DNA of 49,231 nucleotides from Fibrobacter succinogenes (lineage in GTDB: Bacteria; Fibrobacterota; Fibrobacteria; Fibrobacterales; Fibrobacteraceae). The stretch spans positions 1 through 49,231 of the forward strand of contig CADAWC010000026.1 of NCBI GenBank assembly GCA_902791475.1, read 5' to 3'. The notes beneath the pieces were generated by a model. The model was given only the letters and a program-made list of their open reading frames with translations, was not told where the DNA came from and did no database searches. This document shows positions 41,017 through 49,231 of this stretch, piece after piece (the stretch's first letter is position 1; every line of letters begins with the position of its first letter). Both the position numbers and the translations under genes were made by a program.

Positions 41017-42237
41017 ATGGCATCTTTCCTTTACAGATTCGCCTGCCGCGCTTTCCAAAAAGTGTTCTTTGTCGGCGTACATTTTATGCCTTGGCGCGAG
41101 CCACAGCTCATTCACGGCGCCGGGAGTTTGCAAAAGCTCCCCAGCCAGCTCAAGGCAAACGACGTCAATAACGTTCTCCTCGTCACAGACGTATTCTTGG
41201 CGCAAACAGAGCACTTCCAGAATATCAAGAAATACTTGGAAGAAGCAGGCGTCCTGTATTCGATTTACGACCAAACTATTCCGAATCCGACGATTGACAA
41301 CATCAATGACGCCGCCCGCATTTATCGCAAAAATAAATGCAACGGACTTGTCGCGTTTGGCGGCGGTTCTGCAATCGACTGTGCAAAGGGCGTGGGCATC
41401 CGCATTGCAAGGCGATGGACGCCGATTACATTTATGCGAGGGACGCTACGCGTTCTTCGCAAGATTCCGTATCTCGTTGCCATCCCGACGACGGCGGGGA
41501 CAGGGAGCGAGGCGACTGTGGCCGCCGTGATTTCTAATCCGCAAACACATGAGAAATACCCGATTAACGATTTCGTCTTGATTCCGCGTCTTGCGATTCT
41601 CGATGCCAATATTACGCTCGACTTGCCCGCCAATCTTACGGCAACTACCGGCATGGATGCACTCACGCACGCCATTGAAGCCTACATCGGCAACAGCAAT
41701 TTCGGCGGAAGCGAAGAAGCTGCCATCACCGCAGGGCAATTGATTATTGAAAATATCCAGAACGCCTATCGCGATGGTCACAATATCAAGGCTCGTGAAA
41801 ACTTGCAAAAAGCGGCATACCTCGCTGGTTACGCATTCACTCGCGCTTACGTTGGATACGTTCATGCCATTGCGCATAGCTTAGGCGGAATGTACCACAC
41901 GCCTCACGGGCTTGCAAACGCGGTCATTCTGCCGCATGTTCTAGAGTTTTACGGTGAAACCTGCGAAATGCGTCTCGGCTTCTTTGCAAAAGCCATCGGA
42001 GCCGTCCCGGCAGAGCTCGATAACCATGAAGCATCCAAAGTTTTCATTATGCAGATTCGCGAGTTGAACCGCTCTATGGACATTCCAGAGCACTTGGAAT
42101 TTATCCAAACCGAAGACATTCCAAGACTCGCGAAGTCGGCAAGCAAAGAAGCAAACCCGCTTTACCCTGTGCCGAAAATATTAAATGCGAAAGAACTCGA
42201 AACGCTCTATCGCATTGTGAAAGGGACGAAGTTATAA
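41017..42237 (+). CDS. Iron-containing alcohol dehydrogenase
   Basis: A 406-residue group III alcohol dehydrogenase. Motifs: GGGSAIDCAKG (about 113-123), IPTTAGTGSEAT (about 152-163), ILDANITLDLPA (metal Asp) and GMDALTHAIEAYI (metal His, about 215-227). HAIAHSLGG and YHTPHGLANA carry the remaining metal histidines (about 283-305). The N-terminus has an extra, partly hydrophobic 30 residues. AGGAGG lies upstream, within the end of the aldehyde dehydrogenase gene. A REP-like element begins right at the stop codon. Confidence 0.93.
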   Translation: MASFLYRFACRAFQKVFFVGVHFMPWREPQLIHGAGSLQKLPSQLKANDVNNVLLVTDVFLAQTEHFQNIKKYLEEAGVLYSIYDQTIPNPTIDNINDAARIYRKNKCNGLVAFGGGSAIDCAKGVGIRIARRWTPITFMRGTLRVLRKIPYLVAIPTTAGTGSEATVAAVISNPQTHEKYPINDFVLIPRLAILDANITLDLPANLTATTGMDALTHAIEAYIGNSNFGGSEEAAITAGQLIIENIQNAYRDGHNIKARENLQKAAYLAGYAFTRAYVGYVHAIAHSLGGMYHTPHGLANAVILPHVLEFYGETCEMRLGFFAKAIGAVPAELDNHEASKVFIMQIRELNRSMDIPEHLEFIQTEDIPRLAKSASKEANPLYPVPKILNAKELETLYRIVKGTKL

Positions 42238-42238
42238 A

Positions 42239-42304
42239 GGAGATGCCTGCTCGGAGGCAGGCATGACAAATGCAGAAGCCAAGCCCCAAGAGGCAGGCAT
42301 GACA
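42239..42304. repeat. REP-like hairpin plus partial second copy
   Basis: GGAGATGCCTGC-tcgga-GGCAGGCATGACA (42239-42267), followed by a partial copy ending GAGGCAGGCATGACA (42289-42304). As at hisS, the element starts inside the TAAAGGAGAT that contains the stop codon. Confidence 0.85.
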
Positions 42305-42308
42305 TTCC

Positions 42309-42740
42309 TTACTTTACTTGAAAGCGGTCTCTGATTTCTTGAGGGATGGCGAACGGCCTTCCCTTTTTCATATCCATGAGGACCCACTGCGTCTCGGATT
42401 CAAAGACGACCTTGCCATCGGAAACGCGTTCAAAGCGGCACTTGCGCACACTCATCACCTTACTGTAACTAGCCACCCACGTCGTTCCACGGACTTCATC
42501 GCCTAAAAACGCCTGGTTCTTGTATTCCACAAACTGCGTATGGATCATCCAGCCGCAACCGAACTGGTACATGACATCGGTCGCACCGACGGAATCGGAA
42601 TGTGCAATTGAAATATCCTGAATCCACTGCACCGCCCACACGTTGTTCATGTGGCGGTTTTCATCAATCATCTCGGGCGTCACCTTAAAAAGCTTTTCAA
42701 ACTTCATCGGATTTGCATTTTCTTCCATCACAACAGCCAT
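42309..42740 (-). CDS. Acyl-CoA thioesterase, 4HBT hot-dog family
   Basis: A 143-residue hot-dog-fold thioesterase. The N-terminal ID(E)NRHMNNV segment (about 26-34) matches the tetrameric 4HBT/YbgC/FatA-like group, and HTQFVEYKNQAFLGDEVRGTTWV is the next conserved stretch. The start at 42740 is set by GGAGG 6 nt upstream; an earlier in-frame ATG at 42758 lacks this. It would release free fatty acids from CoA or ACP. It faces the aldehyde/alcohol dehydrogenase pair, hinting at shared acyl metabolism, though it is convergent and separately transcribed. Confidence 0.82.
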   Translation of the reverse strand: MAVVMEENANPMKFEKLFKVTPEMIDENRHMNNVWAVQWIQDISIAHSDSVGATDVMYQFGCGWMIHTQFVEYKNQAFLGDEVRGTTWVASYSKVMSVRKCRFERVSDGKVVFESETQWVLMDMKKGRPFAIPQEIRDRFQVK

Positions 42741-42965
42741 TATAAGCCTCCATTCCAAATAAATGTAACAAAATAATTCAAGACGAAAGATGTTGCATTC
42801 TCAAGCGTATCCATTGCATTCGCCTCTCTCGTCACTCGTCTACCAGCAAAGCGGTCTCTCGTCTAATTAATTATCAAAATATTACGGTTTTTATTGCAAT
42901 TATTCGCATAACATTCCCATTTTATGTTATTTTTCTTTGCGTTAAAACATTAAGTGAGAAAATCT

Positions 42966-45182
42966 ATGGAATGGAACGATTTCACGAGCCTGACCGCAGA
43001 AAACATGCAGGCAATTTGGGACTTCAAGACTAAAGACCCGTTTTCAATTTTAGGTATCCACCCGCTCGAAACCGATCGCGGGATCAAGACCGTCATCCGC
43101 ACCTACCAGCCGCAGGCATGCTTTGTCCGCGGTGAATCGTGCGACGGCACTGAAGAATTTGACTTTGTAAAGCTTGGTGACACGGGATTTTTCGAAGCCA
43201 TCCTCGACTTGGAATACAAGCCGTTCTTTTACAAGCTCATCATCAAGCAGGCCGACGGCATCGAATACACGCTCGTCGATCCGTATGCATTCTTGCCGGT
43301 CCTCAGCGACTTTGACCGCCACCTGATTGCAACAGGCACGCACTACGAACTTTACCGCAAGCTTGGCGCCAACATCATCGAACACCAGGGCTTCAAGGGC
43401 GTTCACTTCGCCGTTTGGGCTCCAAACGCACATGCAGTTTCTGTAGTCGGCAACTTCAACAGCTGGGACGGCCGCCGTCACCAGATGCGCATGCTCGGTG
43501 CCTCGGGCATTTGGGAAATCTTCATTCCGAACCTTGGTGAAAACGAACTCTACCGCTTTGAAATTCACGGCGCCGATGGCCAACTCCATGTGAAGGTGGA
43601 CCCGCTTGCAAAGCTCGCCGAAGTCCGCCCGGCAACAGCCTCCATCACAACACACCTCGACGGTTACGAATGGGGCGATGATCTTTACATGAAGACGCAC
43701 TGGGCCACAAAGGTCTTTGGTTCGCCGATGAACATTTACGAAGTCCACGCCGGTTCCTGGCGTCGCGACCCGGCTAATCCGGACCGTTTTCTCAACTGGG
43801 ACGAACTCTCCGAACGCCTCATCCCGTACCTCAAGGAAATGGGATACACGCACGTGGAATTCTTGCCGCTCGCCGAACACCCGCTCGACGAATCTTGGGG
43901 TTACCAGGTCACCGGTTACTACTCCCCCACGAGCCGTTACGGCACGCCGGACCAATTCCGTCACTTTGTGGACCTTTGCCACCAGAACGAAATCGGCGTG
44001 ATTTTGGACTGGGTCCCGGCCCACTTCCCGAAGGACGCTCACGCTCTCGGACGTTTCGATGGCACCGCCTGCTACGAGCACGCCGACCCGCGTCAGGGCG
44101 AACACCCGCACTGGGGCACATACATCTTTAATCTCGGCCGTAACGAAGTCAAGAACTTCCTCATTGCAAACGCGATGTACTGGCTTAAGGAATTTCACTG
44201 CGACGGTCTCCGCGTCGATGCTGTTGCATCCATGCTTTACCTCGACTACGGTAAGGGACCAGGCGAATGGGTACCGAACAAAGACGGTGGCAACATCAAC
44301 TACGATACGCTCGAATTCCTCAAGCACTTGAACAGCATCATGGGCCGCTTGACCCCGCATGCCATCCTCATTGCCGAAGAATCGACAAGCTTCCCGAGCA
44401 TCACTCGTCCGCCGGAGCAGGGCGGTCTCGGCTTCCACTACAAGTGGAACATGGGCTGGATGAATGATTTTCTCTCCTACATCCAGCACGAACCCATCTA
44501 CCGCAAATACCACCACAACCAGCTTACATTCAGCATGGTCTACGCTTATTCTGAAAACTTCATACAAGTTTTCAGCCATGACGAAGTGGTGCACGGCAAG
44601 GGATCCATGCTCGGCAAGATGCCTGGCGACAACTGGCAGAAGTTTGCAAACCTCCGCCTCACCTACGCTTTCCAGTACGCACACCCGGGCAAGAAGCTCA
44701 ACTTCATGGGCAACGAATTCGGTCAGTTCCGCGAATGGAACGAAAAGCGCTCGCTCGACTGGCACTTGGTCAGCTGGGATAGCCACGGCAAGCTCCTCGA
44801 AATGATGAAGGTTTTGAACCACATCTATAAGGAAAATTCTCCGCTGTGGGAAATCGACCATTACTACACCGGCTTTGAATGGATCTGGTGCGACGATGCA
44901 GACAACTCCATTGTTAGCTTTGTTCGTAAAGATGACCACGGCAATATGATTTTGTGCGTATTCAACTTTACGCCGGTTGTTCGTAACGATTACCGTCTCG
45001 GTGCCCCCGCACGCGGTGCTTGGAAAGAAATTTTCAACACCGATGCAGCCATGTTCGGCGGCTCCAACGTCGGCAATCTCGGTGAAGTCTGGACGCAAGA
45101 CGTTCCGTGGCAGAATCGCCAGTGGAGCCTGAACATCAAGCTTCCGCCTCTTGCCGCAATTTACTTCAAGCTCGAGAGATAA
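42966..45182 (+). CDS. glgB: 1,4-alpha-glucan branching enzyme GlgB
   Basis: A 738-residue GH13 enzyme making alpha-1,6 branches in glycogen, in line with E. coli GlgB (728 aa). An N-terminal CBM48-type region precedes the catalytic barrel. Catalytic residues are the Asp of GLRVDAVASM (nucleophile), the Glu of LIAEESTSFP (acid/base) and the Asp of FSHDEVVHGKGSM. The GH13 region I equivalent is DWVPAHFPKDAH. The ATG at 42966 is preferred over a GTG at 42954. Glycogen storage is well known in Fibrobacter. The 225-bp gap upstream is AT-rich with no other gene. A strong terminator follows. Confidence 0.96.
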   Translation: MEWNDFTSLTAENMQAIWDFKTKDPFSILGIHPLETDRGIKTVIRTYQPQACFVRGESCDGTEEFDFVKLGDTGFFEAILDLEYKPFFYKLIIKQADGIEYTLVDPYAFLPVLSDFDRHLIATGTHYELYRKLGANIIEHQGFKGVHFAVWAPNAHAVSVVGNFNSWDGRRHQMRMLGASGIWEIFIPNLGENELYRFEIHGADGQLHVKVDPLAKLAEVRPATASITTHLDGYEWGDDLYMKTHWATKVFGSPMNIYEVHAGSWRRDPANPDRFLNWDELSERLIPYLKEMGYTHVEFLPLAEHPLDESWGYQVTGYYSPTSRYGTPDQFRHFVDLCHQNEIGVILDWVPAHFPKDAHALGRFDGTACYEHADPRQGEHPHWGTYIFNLGRNEVKNFLIANAMYWLKEFHCDGLRVDAVASMLYLDYGKGPGEWVPNKDGGNINYDTLEFLKHLNSIMGRLTPHAILIAEESTSFPSITRPPEQGGLGFHYKWNMGWMNDFLSYIQHEPIYRKYHHNQLTFSMVYAYSENFIQVFSHDEVVHGKGSMLGKMPGDNWQKFANLRLTYAFQYAHPGKKLNFMGNEFGQFREWNEKRSLDWHLVSWDSHGKLLEMMKVLNHIYKENSPLWEIDHYYTGFEWIWCDDADNSIVSFVRKDDHGNMILCVFNFTPVVRNDYRLGAPARGAWKEIFNTDAAMFGGSNVGNLGEVWTQDVPWQNRQWSLNIKLPPLAAIYFKLER

Positions 45183-45206
45183 TCGCGCCTTCGACGCTGT
45201 TATTAA

Positions 45207-45238
45207 AATCCCTGAATTTATTTCAGGGATTTTTTTTG
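45207..45238. terminator. Intrinsic terminator after glgB
   Basis: A 10-bp stem AATCCCTGAA/TTCAGGGATT (45207-45216 and 45222-45231) followed by a run of T. It abuts the stop of the convergent barrel gene and could serve both. Confidence 0.88.
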
Positions 45239-45853
45239 CTAATTCAATGTCACTGAGAACAAAAGCATCACGGAAGACGAGCGGAATACGCCATCGTCAT
45301 CAGACCAGTATTCACCCGAATTATAGGCTAGCGACACCCCAATAGCGGTATGTTCACCTACCCACCAATCTTTGCCCACTTCGACATCAAAGCTAAACGC
45401 CTTGAGTCCCGTATTCCCGGAATACTTGCGGCAATCCATGTCATAACCGGTCACACCAAGTGAACCGCTCAAAAATACATTGTTCCACTGGGGGACATAA
45501 TACGTAGCACCAGCACCGAGAAAAACAGAACTCACCACGTAAAAATCGTGGTCTAGGTAAACCGGGAGCCCTTCGTGAACTTCTCGGAAATTGGAATACA
45601 TGACATAGCCCAAATTCGCATGCAAAGCCAAATCGCGGAAAACATAATGCCCTAGCTTTCCATGAAGCCTTACACCAAAGCCATCCGCTCTCAATATTTC
45701 CTTTTCTTCAGAATTTTCAAAAGAGGCATAGCCCACGCCCATCGAAGCATTTGCAAACAGCCCATTATGCGCATATGAATCCGAAAGCGGCCCGGCAAAC
45801 GCAGCCGAAGCAAACAACACAACGAGCGACAATAAAGCAACGACGCAATTCAT
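45239..45853 (-). CDS. Small outer-membrane beta-barrel protein
   Basis: A 204-residue protein with signal peptide (1-20, ending AFA). It has about eight predicted amphipathic strands with Gly/Tyr-rich turns and a final hydrophobic strand (SVMLLFSVTLN), typical of OmpA/OmpX-size barrels. Two cysteines are present after the signal-like start. No enzymatic motif; function unknown. TAAATT (45867-45862) lies 8 nt before the ATG with no Shine-Dalgarno. Confidence 0.65.
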   Translation of the reverse strand: MNCVVALLSLVVLFASAAFAGPLSDSYAHNGLFANASMGVGYASFENSEEKEILRADGFGVRLHGKLGHYVFRDLALHANLGYVMYSNFREVHEGLPVYLDHDFYVVSSVFLGAGATYYVPQWNNVFLSGSLGVTGYDMDCRKYSGNTGLKAFSFDVEVGKDWWVGEHTAIGVSLAYNSGEYWSDDDGVFRSSSVMLLFSVTLN

Positions 45854-45915
45854 ACTCTAATAATTTAGAAAAATTTCTTATTCGCTCGCCTGTGCGGTCT
45901 CTTGTGAGCCGAAAG

Positions 45916-45935
45916 AGCCTTGTATCAACAAGGCT
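45916..45935 (-). terminator. Hairpin terminator after the xer gene
   Basis: A perfect 7-bp stem AGCCTTG/CAAGGCT with a 6-nt loop, followed on the minus strand by CTTTC. It lies between two copies of a 14-bp repeat (45888-45901 and 45980-45993). Confidence 0.55.
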
Positions 45936-45954
45936 TGTCGGCGAGAGCACGGGC

Positions 45955-46869
45955 CTAAGGCGCTTTACCTTCGACTCTAGCCTGTGCGGTCTCCCTCGGA
46001 TGGAAGCTGCGATGTTCTTCTTTTATAAAATCTTTATCGACGTGCGTGTAAATCTGCGTGGTGCTAATGTCCGCATGTCCGAGCAGTTCTTGCAAAACGC
46101 GCAAGTCCATGCCCGCCTCCAGGCAATGCGTGGCAAAACTATGGCGGAACGTATGTGGCGAGACTTGTTTGCTCAAATGCATGGTGTGCTGCTGCACAAT
46201 TTTCCAGGCGCCCATGCGGCTCATCGGCTTGCCATGCGCATTCAGGATGATATTGTCCGTCGTAGGGTGCGTTAAGGGGCGCCCCTCTTCAATCCAAGCG
46301 CGGAGATTATCCTTCGCCTTGCTCCCGAGCGGCACAAGGCGCTGCTTATTACCTTTGCCAATCGGCATGAGCCATTCGTTTTCAAGGTCAACTTGCGAAA
46401 GCTTAATGCCAAGCGCTTCCGAGATTCGAAGCCCGCCACTGTACATAAGCTCAATCAGAGCCGTATCACGGAGCGGATTCTTGCCATTTGCAGCACTCTC
46501 GAAAACGCTATCCACTTCTTCGCGGGTCAAATACTGCGGTAGATAATGTCCAAGTTTTGGCGTTGCAAGCATAGATTCCGTGCTGTAATCGTACTCGCCC
46601 TGGTTCTGCATGTACTTGAGGAACCCGCGCAAGCTTGAAAAATGCCTCGCCACCGATGTTGGGGAATATTCTTCCTGCCCCGCAGTAAGCGTCAGAAACT
46701 CATCGAGTTTTTCGGGCTTCAGCTCCTTAAGGTCAATGCCGTTATCGTCCAGCCAGGCGATAAAATGCCTCAAATCCTCCTGATAGCTTTGAATCGTCAC
46801 CGGGGATAGATTCCGTTCTACCCCGAGGTGCGAAAGAAAAGCATCTAGACGGTTGGAATTGAGGCTCAT
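45955..46869 (-). CDS. xerD: Tyrosine recombinase XerC/XerD
   Basis: A 304-residue site-specific recombinase. The N-terminal SAM-like DNA-binding domain (about 5-90) is followed by the catalytic domain with the full set: Arg148 (SGGLRISE), Lys172 (GKGNKQR), His239 and Arg242 (PHTFRHSFAT), His265 (LLGHADIST) and the nucleophile Tyr274 (IYTH). Length and complete domains match chromosome-dimer-resolution XerC/D rather than an integron or phage integrase; D versus C cannot be settled without comparison. No mobile element surrounds it. TACATA lies 10 nt before the ATG; no Shine-Dalgarno. Confidence 0.9.
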   Translation of the reverse strand: MSLNSNRLDAFLSHLGVERNLSPVTIQSYQEDLRHFIAWLDDNGIDLKELKPEKLDEFLTLTAGQEEYSPTSVARHFSSLRGFLKYMQNQGEYDYSTESMLATPKLGHYLPQYLTREEVDSVFESAANGKNPLRDTALIELMYSGGLRISEALGIKLSQVDLENEWLMPIGKGNKQRLVPLGSKAKDNLRAWIEEGRPLTHPTTDNIILNAHGKPMSRMGAWKIVQQHTMHLSKQVSPHTFRHSFATHCLEAGMDLRVLQELLGHADISTTQIYTHVDKDFIKEEHRSFHPRETAQARVEGKAP

Positions 46870-46888
46870 TTTAGCACGCTATGTAAAT

Positions 46889-48907
46889 TTAATCTTCTTC
46901 GTCTTTTTTTGAGGGCTTAGCGCAGCGGTCTGTAGCCCAGTTGGTCGACTTGAAGCAGGCACTTCTGGTGTAGCAACATCCGTAGGCGTTGACGTTACCA
47001 AGATCTTCGCAATGGCAAGCAATTCCGTCACCTTCCTTCTCTTCGTCGACAAGTTCACCGTTAGCGCAGACCACCATGTATCCGCCAGTGTGATAACTTG
47101 TGTTGATGCAGGTTTGGAGGGAATTGTGGCAAACTCCGAAGTAGGTACCCTGGATATTGCATGTTACGTGTCTCGTCTCGTTTGTAAGGTCGAATTCGAA
47201 ATCTTCCACGCGTTCATCAGGAGAGGAGACTGGTTTGTGATTATTCCAGTTGTACCCGTGAACGGTTTTTGCGGCCATCTTTTTACTAGGAATCAGTTCC
47301 TTCCATTTCTGTTTCGTCTCGAAACTTCTGAACGGCGGATAGTCGGGGTCTTCGTCCTTGAGAATTTGTTTGCAACGTTCTTCGTCGTAACAGGGATTTG
47401 GATTGGAGGGTGCTCCAATCATGGGTTCACCCCAGCAGGGATCACAATCGGAACATTGGTTTATGTCGCATTCAGCTTCCATCTTATCTATAGGGTAGCC
47501 TTCTCTACAAGCGACGGGGCACTTGTAATACTCCTTGTCAAGCGGGTCGAATTTGTTATGGAGCCTTTCCCATTGCCCGTCGACGCACCTGTACATGACG
47601 GCGTTGTTGTTGATGTCGTTGTCGCACCTCAGTTCGCCGTTAAGACATTCGCCGCAGATGGCCTTGTCGGTACGGCACGACTTGTTGCCGCATATGGAAA
47701 CGGCTTTCTTGGCTTCGCCGGCGACGCACTCGTAGACGGTTCCCTTTCCTTCGTCATCGTTGGTACAGGTGTGTTCGTAGTTCGTGCATTCGCCGCAACC
47801 GTTGTCGCGCGGGTCGCAGGATTTTCCGTTACAGCTCTCGGTCACCTTCTTGCCCTTTTCGCAGCGGGTGACTGTCGCCTTGAAGTTTTTGTCTTCGGTG
47901 CAGGTCTGTACGTCGTTGAGGCATTCGCCGCAATTCGTGCCCTTTTCGTTACAGGAGACCAAGCCACACGAGCGGTTCACGACGACACCCTTCACGCATT
48001 CCTTGACAACGCCGATGCTTGCGGGGCTGTCGGAGCAGGTGCTCTTGTAGCTGTCGTCGCATTCGATTTCAACAGCGTCCTTGTTAGCGCATTCCTTGCT
48101 CTTGGTATTGCAGAGCACGCCTTCGTCACAAGCAACGGTCTTACAGACGCAAGCACCATCTTTTGCGGTACCGCCAGAAGCCTTGCACAGGTCTGCAAAA
48201 GTCGGAGCAGATGCCGAGGAAGAGCTTGACTTGGATTCAGAAGAAGCTACAGAAGAACTCGACTTGGAATCCGAAGATTTTTCGATGGGTTTGATTTGAT
48301 TTCCGCAGACACCCGTAATGGTGTTACAAACAGCACCTCCATCACAGACCTCGCCTTTACAGACGCAGGCGCCTTCTTTCATGGAGCCACCGGAAGCCTT
48401 ACACAAGTCGTTGAAGGTTGGAGCCGCGGAAGAGGAACTTTTTTTGGAGTCCGAAGATATATCGGAGGGCTTGCTACGGTTTCCGCAGACACCCGTGATT
48501 GTGTTACAGACTGCACCGACGTCGCAGAGTTCCTTGTTACAGACGCAAGCCCCGTCTTTTGCGGTACCACCGGACGCCTTACAAAGATCAGTGAAGGACT
48601 TCAGATCGTCCTTGACTTTGGACGAGGAACTGGCCTTGCTACTAGATGATTTTGCAGAACTTAAAGAATCTTTCTTGGAAACAGGAATCCAGTTTTCGCT
48701 GTGGCAATAGTAATCAGCATCTTCTTTTTTGGCATAAACTGTATCGCCTTCATTTTCATCATCACATCTTCCAAGTTCGTAAATCGAGTTGACCTCCGTA
48801 ATGATTTCTCTTGGGAGAATCTCATCGCTAGATTCATCACTACAGGCGACGAGAATTGTCACGACCATCATAGCCGCAAATAAAATGTCTAAAATTGTTT
48901 TTTTCAT
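46889..48907 (-). CDS. Cys-rich repeat lipoprotein with Ser linkers
   Basis: A 672-residue surface lipoprotein: lipobox VAC with Cys22, then a small YYCHSENW domain (about 57-76). Three near-identical 39-residue Cys-rich modules follow at about 105-143, 165-203 and 237-275, each with the pattern DLCKASGG-x5-GACVC-x4-CD-x2-A/L-VCNT-x6-C, separated by Ser-rich linkers. A second series of about four 45-residue Cys modules (about 280-450, each with a CGEC segment) and a unique C-terminal part follow. Modules look EGF-like or knottin-like but I cannot name the family. GAGGAAAA precedes the ATG. Likely an adhesin or surface scaffold; inferred. Confidence 0.72.
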   Translation of the reverse strand: MKKTILDILFAAMMVVTILVACSDESSDEILPREIITEVNSIYELGRCDDENEGDTVYAKKEDADYYCHSENWIPVSKKDSLSSAKSSSSKASSSSKVKDDLKSFTDLCKASGGTAKDGACVCNKELCDVGAVCNTITGVCGNRSKPSDISSDSKKSSSSAAPTFNDLCKASGGSMKEGACVCKGEVCDGGAVCNTITGVCGNQIKPIEKSSDSKSSSSVASSESKSSSSSASAPTFADLCKASGGTAKDGACVCKTVACDEGVLCNTKSKECANKDAVEIECDDSYKSTCSDSPASIGVVKECVKGVVVNRSCGLVSCNEKGTNCGECLNDVQTCTEDKNFKATVTRCEKGKKVTESCNGKSCDPRDNGCGECTNYEHTCTNDDEGKGTVYECVAGEAKKAVSICGNKSCRTDKAICGECLNGELRCDNDINNNAVMYRCVDGQWERLHNKFDPLDKEYYKCPVACREGYPIDKMEAECDINQCSDCDPCWGEPMIGAPSNPNPCYDEERCKQILKDEDPDYPPFRSFETKQKWKELIPSKKMAAKTVHGYNWNNHKPVSSPDERVEDFEFDLTNETRHVTCNIQGTYFGVCHNSLQTCINTSYHTGGYMVVCANGELVDEEKEGDGIACHCEDLGNVNAYGCCYTRSACFKSTNWATDRCAKPSKKDEED

Positions 48908-49112
48908 GATTTTCCTCGATAACCAGGGAAAAGAAATAAAATCTTACGTAAAATTTAAATAAAATAAAAATTCACGTCAACGCGCTTGGGCGTTACAAGT
49001 TCAATGAAACCAATTCCATTGTTGTCTCACCATGCGACGTAATCCAGCAAATTTCAACGAGCGGATTCTTTTCATAATTCCACATTTTTTATCTTTTTTC
49101 TTTAAAATCCCC

Positions 49113-49141
49113 TTGCCAATGCGTTTTTTCTTTTCTATAAT
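49113..49141 (+). promoter_or_regulatory. Promoter of the tRNA-Lys gene
   Basis: TTGCCA (49113-49118), 17-bp spacer, TATAAT (49136-49141), near-consensus. Start expected near 49148, about 16 nt before the mature tRNA. The rest of 48908-49112 shows no gene. Confidence 0.85.
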
Positions 49142-49163
49142 TGTGCGCGTCCTAAGCGACTAT

Positions 49164-49231
<68 letters not shown>

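Noticed and set aside
42759..42965. Possible riboswitch or attenuator before glgB
   Set aside because: The gap is AT-rich with no convincing long stem or terminator-like hairpin; repeated TCTCGTC words are too few to call.
32092..42979. Shared ATGGAATGGAACGA at the starts of the ketoisomerase (32092) and glgB (42966)
   Set aside because: The match does not extend upstream, and both proteins simply begin Met-Glu-Trp-Asn; treated as coincidence.
43050..45098. 682-codon minus-strand reading frame opposite glgB
   Set aside because: glgB is complete with all catalytic motifs; the opposite frame has no start signal or domain.
45955..46869. Tyrosine recombinase considered as the integrase of a mobile island
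   Set aside because: Length and motifs fit housekeeping XerC/D. No attachment-site pair, tRNA target, or phage or conjugation genes lie beside it.
47012..48229. 405-codon plus-strand frame opposite the Cys-rich lipoprotein
   Set aside because: Repeats on the real strand keep the opposite frame open. The sense product has a lipobox and Cys modules; the antisense product has neither.

Overview
The window looks like a piece of a Fibrobacter chromosome (Fibrobacterota, FCB group). The evidence is a set of modular, secreted GH43 hemicellulases with CBM6-like modules and C-terminal sorting tails, Ser-rich linkers in surface lipoproteins, a meso-diaminopimelate dehydrogenase, lipid A genes, and a tmRNA tag reading ADENYALAA. 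The genus is inferred from gene content; no database was searched. Almost all of the window is ordinary, densely coding chromosome. No prophage, insertion sequence, CRISPR array or rRNA operon is visible.

Layout. 1-173: 3'-truncated tmRNA gene on the minus strand with its promoter. 434-2298: glutaminyl cyclase, a DUF4416 protein and a DUF486 membrane protein. 2377-10595: a minus-strand polysaccharide block with an FnIII-repeat lipoprotein and three different GH43 enzymes. 11073-12812: a secreted protein with a sorting tail and an outer-membrane barrel. 13218-15648: mdh (minus) and hisS (plus). 15686-21207: two different SGNH-hydrolase-like proteins followed by an MBOAT acyltransferase, a candidate O-acylation system for a surface glycan. 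21467-23636: M23/LysM peptidase and ddh. 23896-29536: LolA-like protein, RND/MMPL exporter, DUF1302-like barrel and a second barrel, probably an envelope lipid-trafficking operon. 29540-34315: dut, an XRE/zinc-ribbon regulator, an AT-rich lipoprotein, a sugar-nucleotide ketoisomerase, a FemAB/GNAT-like protein and a TrmJ-like RNA methyltransferase. 34511-39441: a minus-strand lipid A operon (gamma-carbonic-anhydrase-like, lipid kinase, lpxD, lpxC, fabZ, nucleotidyltransferase). 39555-42740: ALDH, Fe-ADH and a thioesterase. 42966-48907: glgB, a small barrel, XerC/D and a Cys-rich repeat lipoprotein. 49164-end: tRNA-Lys(CTT), cut by the window edge.

The most distinctive signals lie between genes. 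(1) Degenerate 7-bp-period tracts with a CTA core occur at least seven times; two unrelated genes each have five such heptamers ending exactly at the ATG. (2) Many genes have a -10-like hexamer (TATATT, TAAATT, TATAAC) only 6-10 nt before the ATG and no Shine-Dalgarno, which predicts leaderless transcripts; other genes have normal AAGGAG leaders. (3) A 26-bp promoter-plus-start repeat brackets an AT-rich lipoprotein gene, suggesting acquisition by duplication or insertion. (4) A dispersed REP-like hairpin family includes two copies with a 63-bp identical core. (5) A 21-bp segment covering the tmRNA 5' end is repeated 233 bp upstream of the gene.
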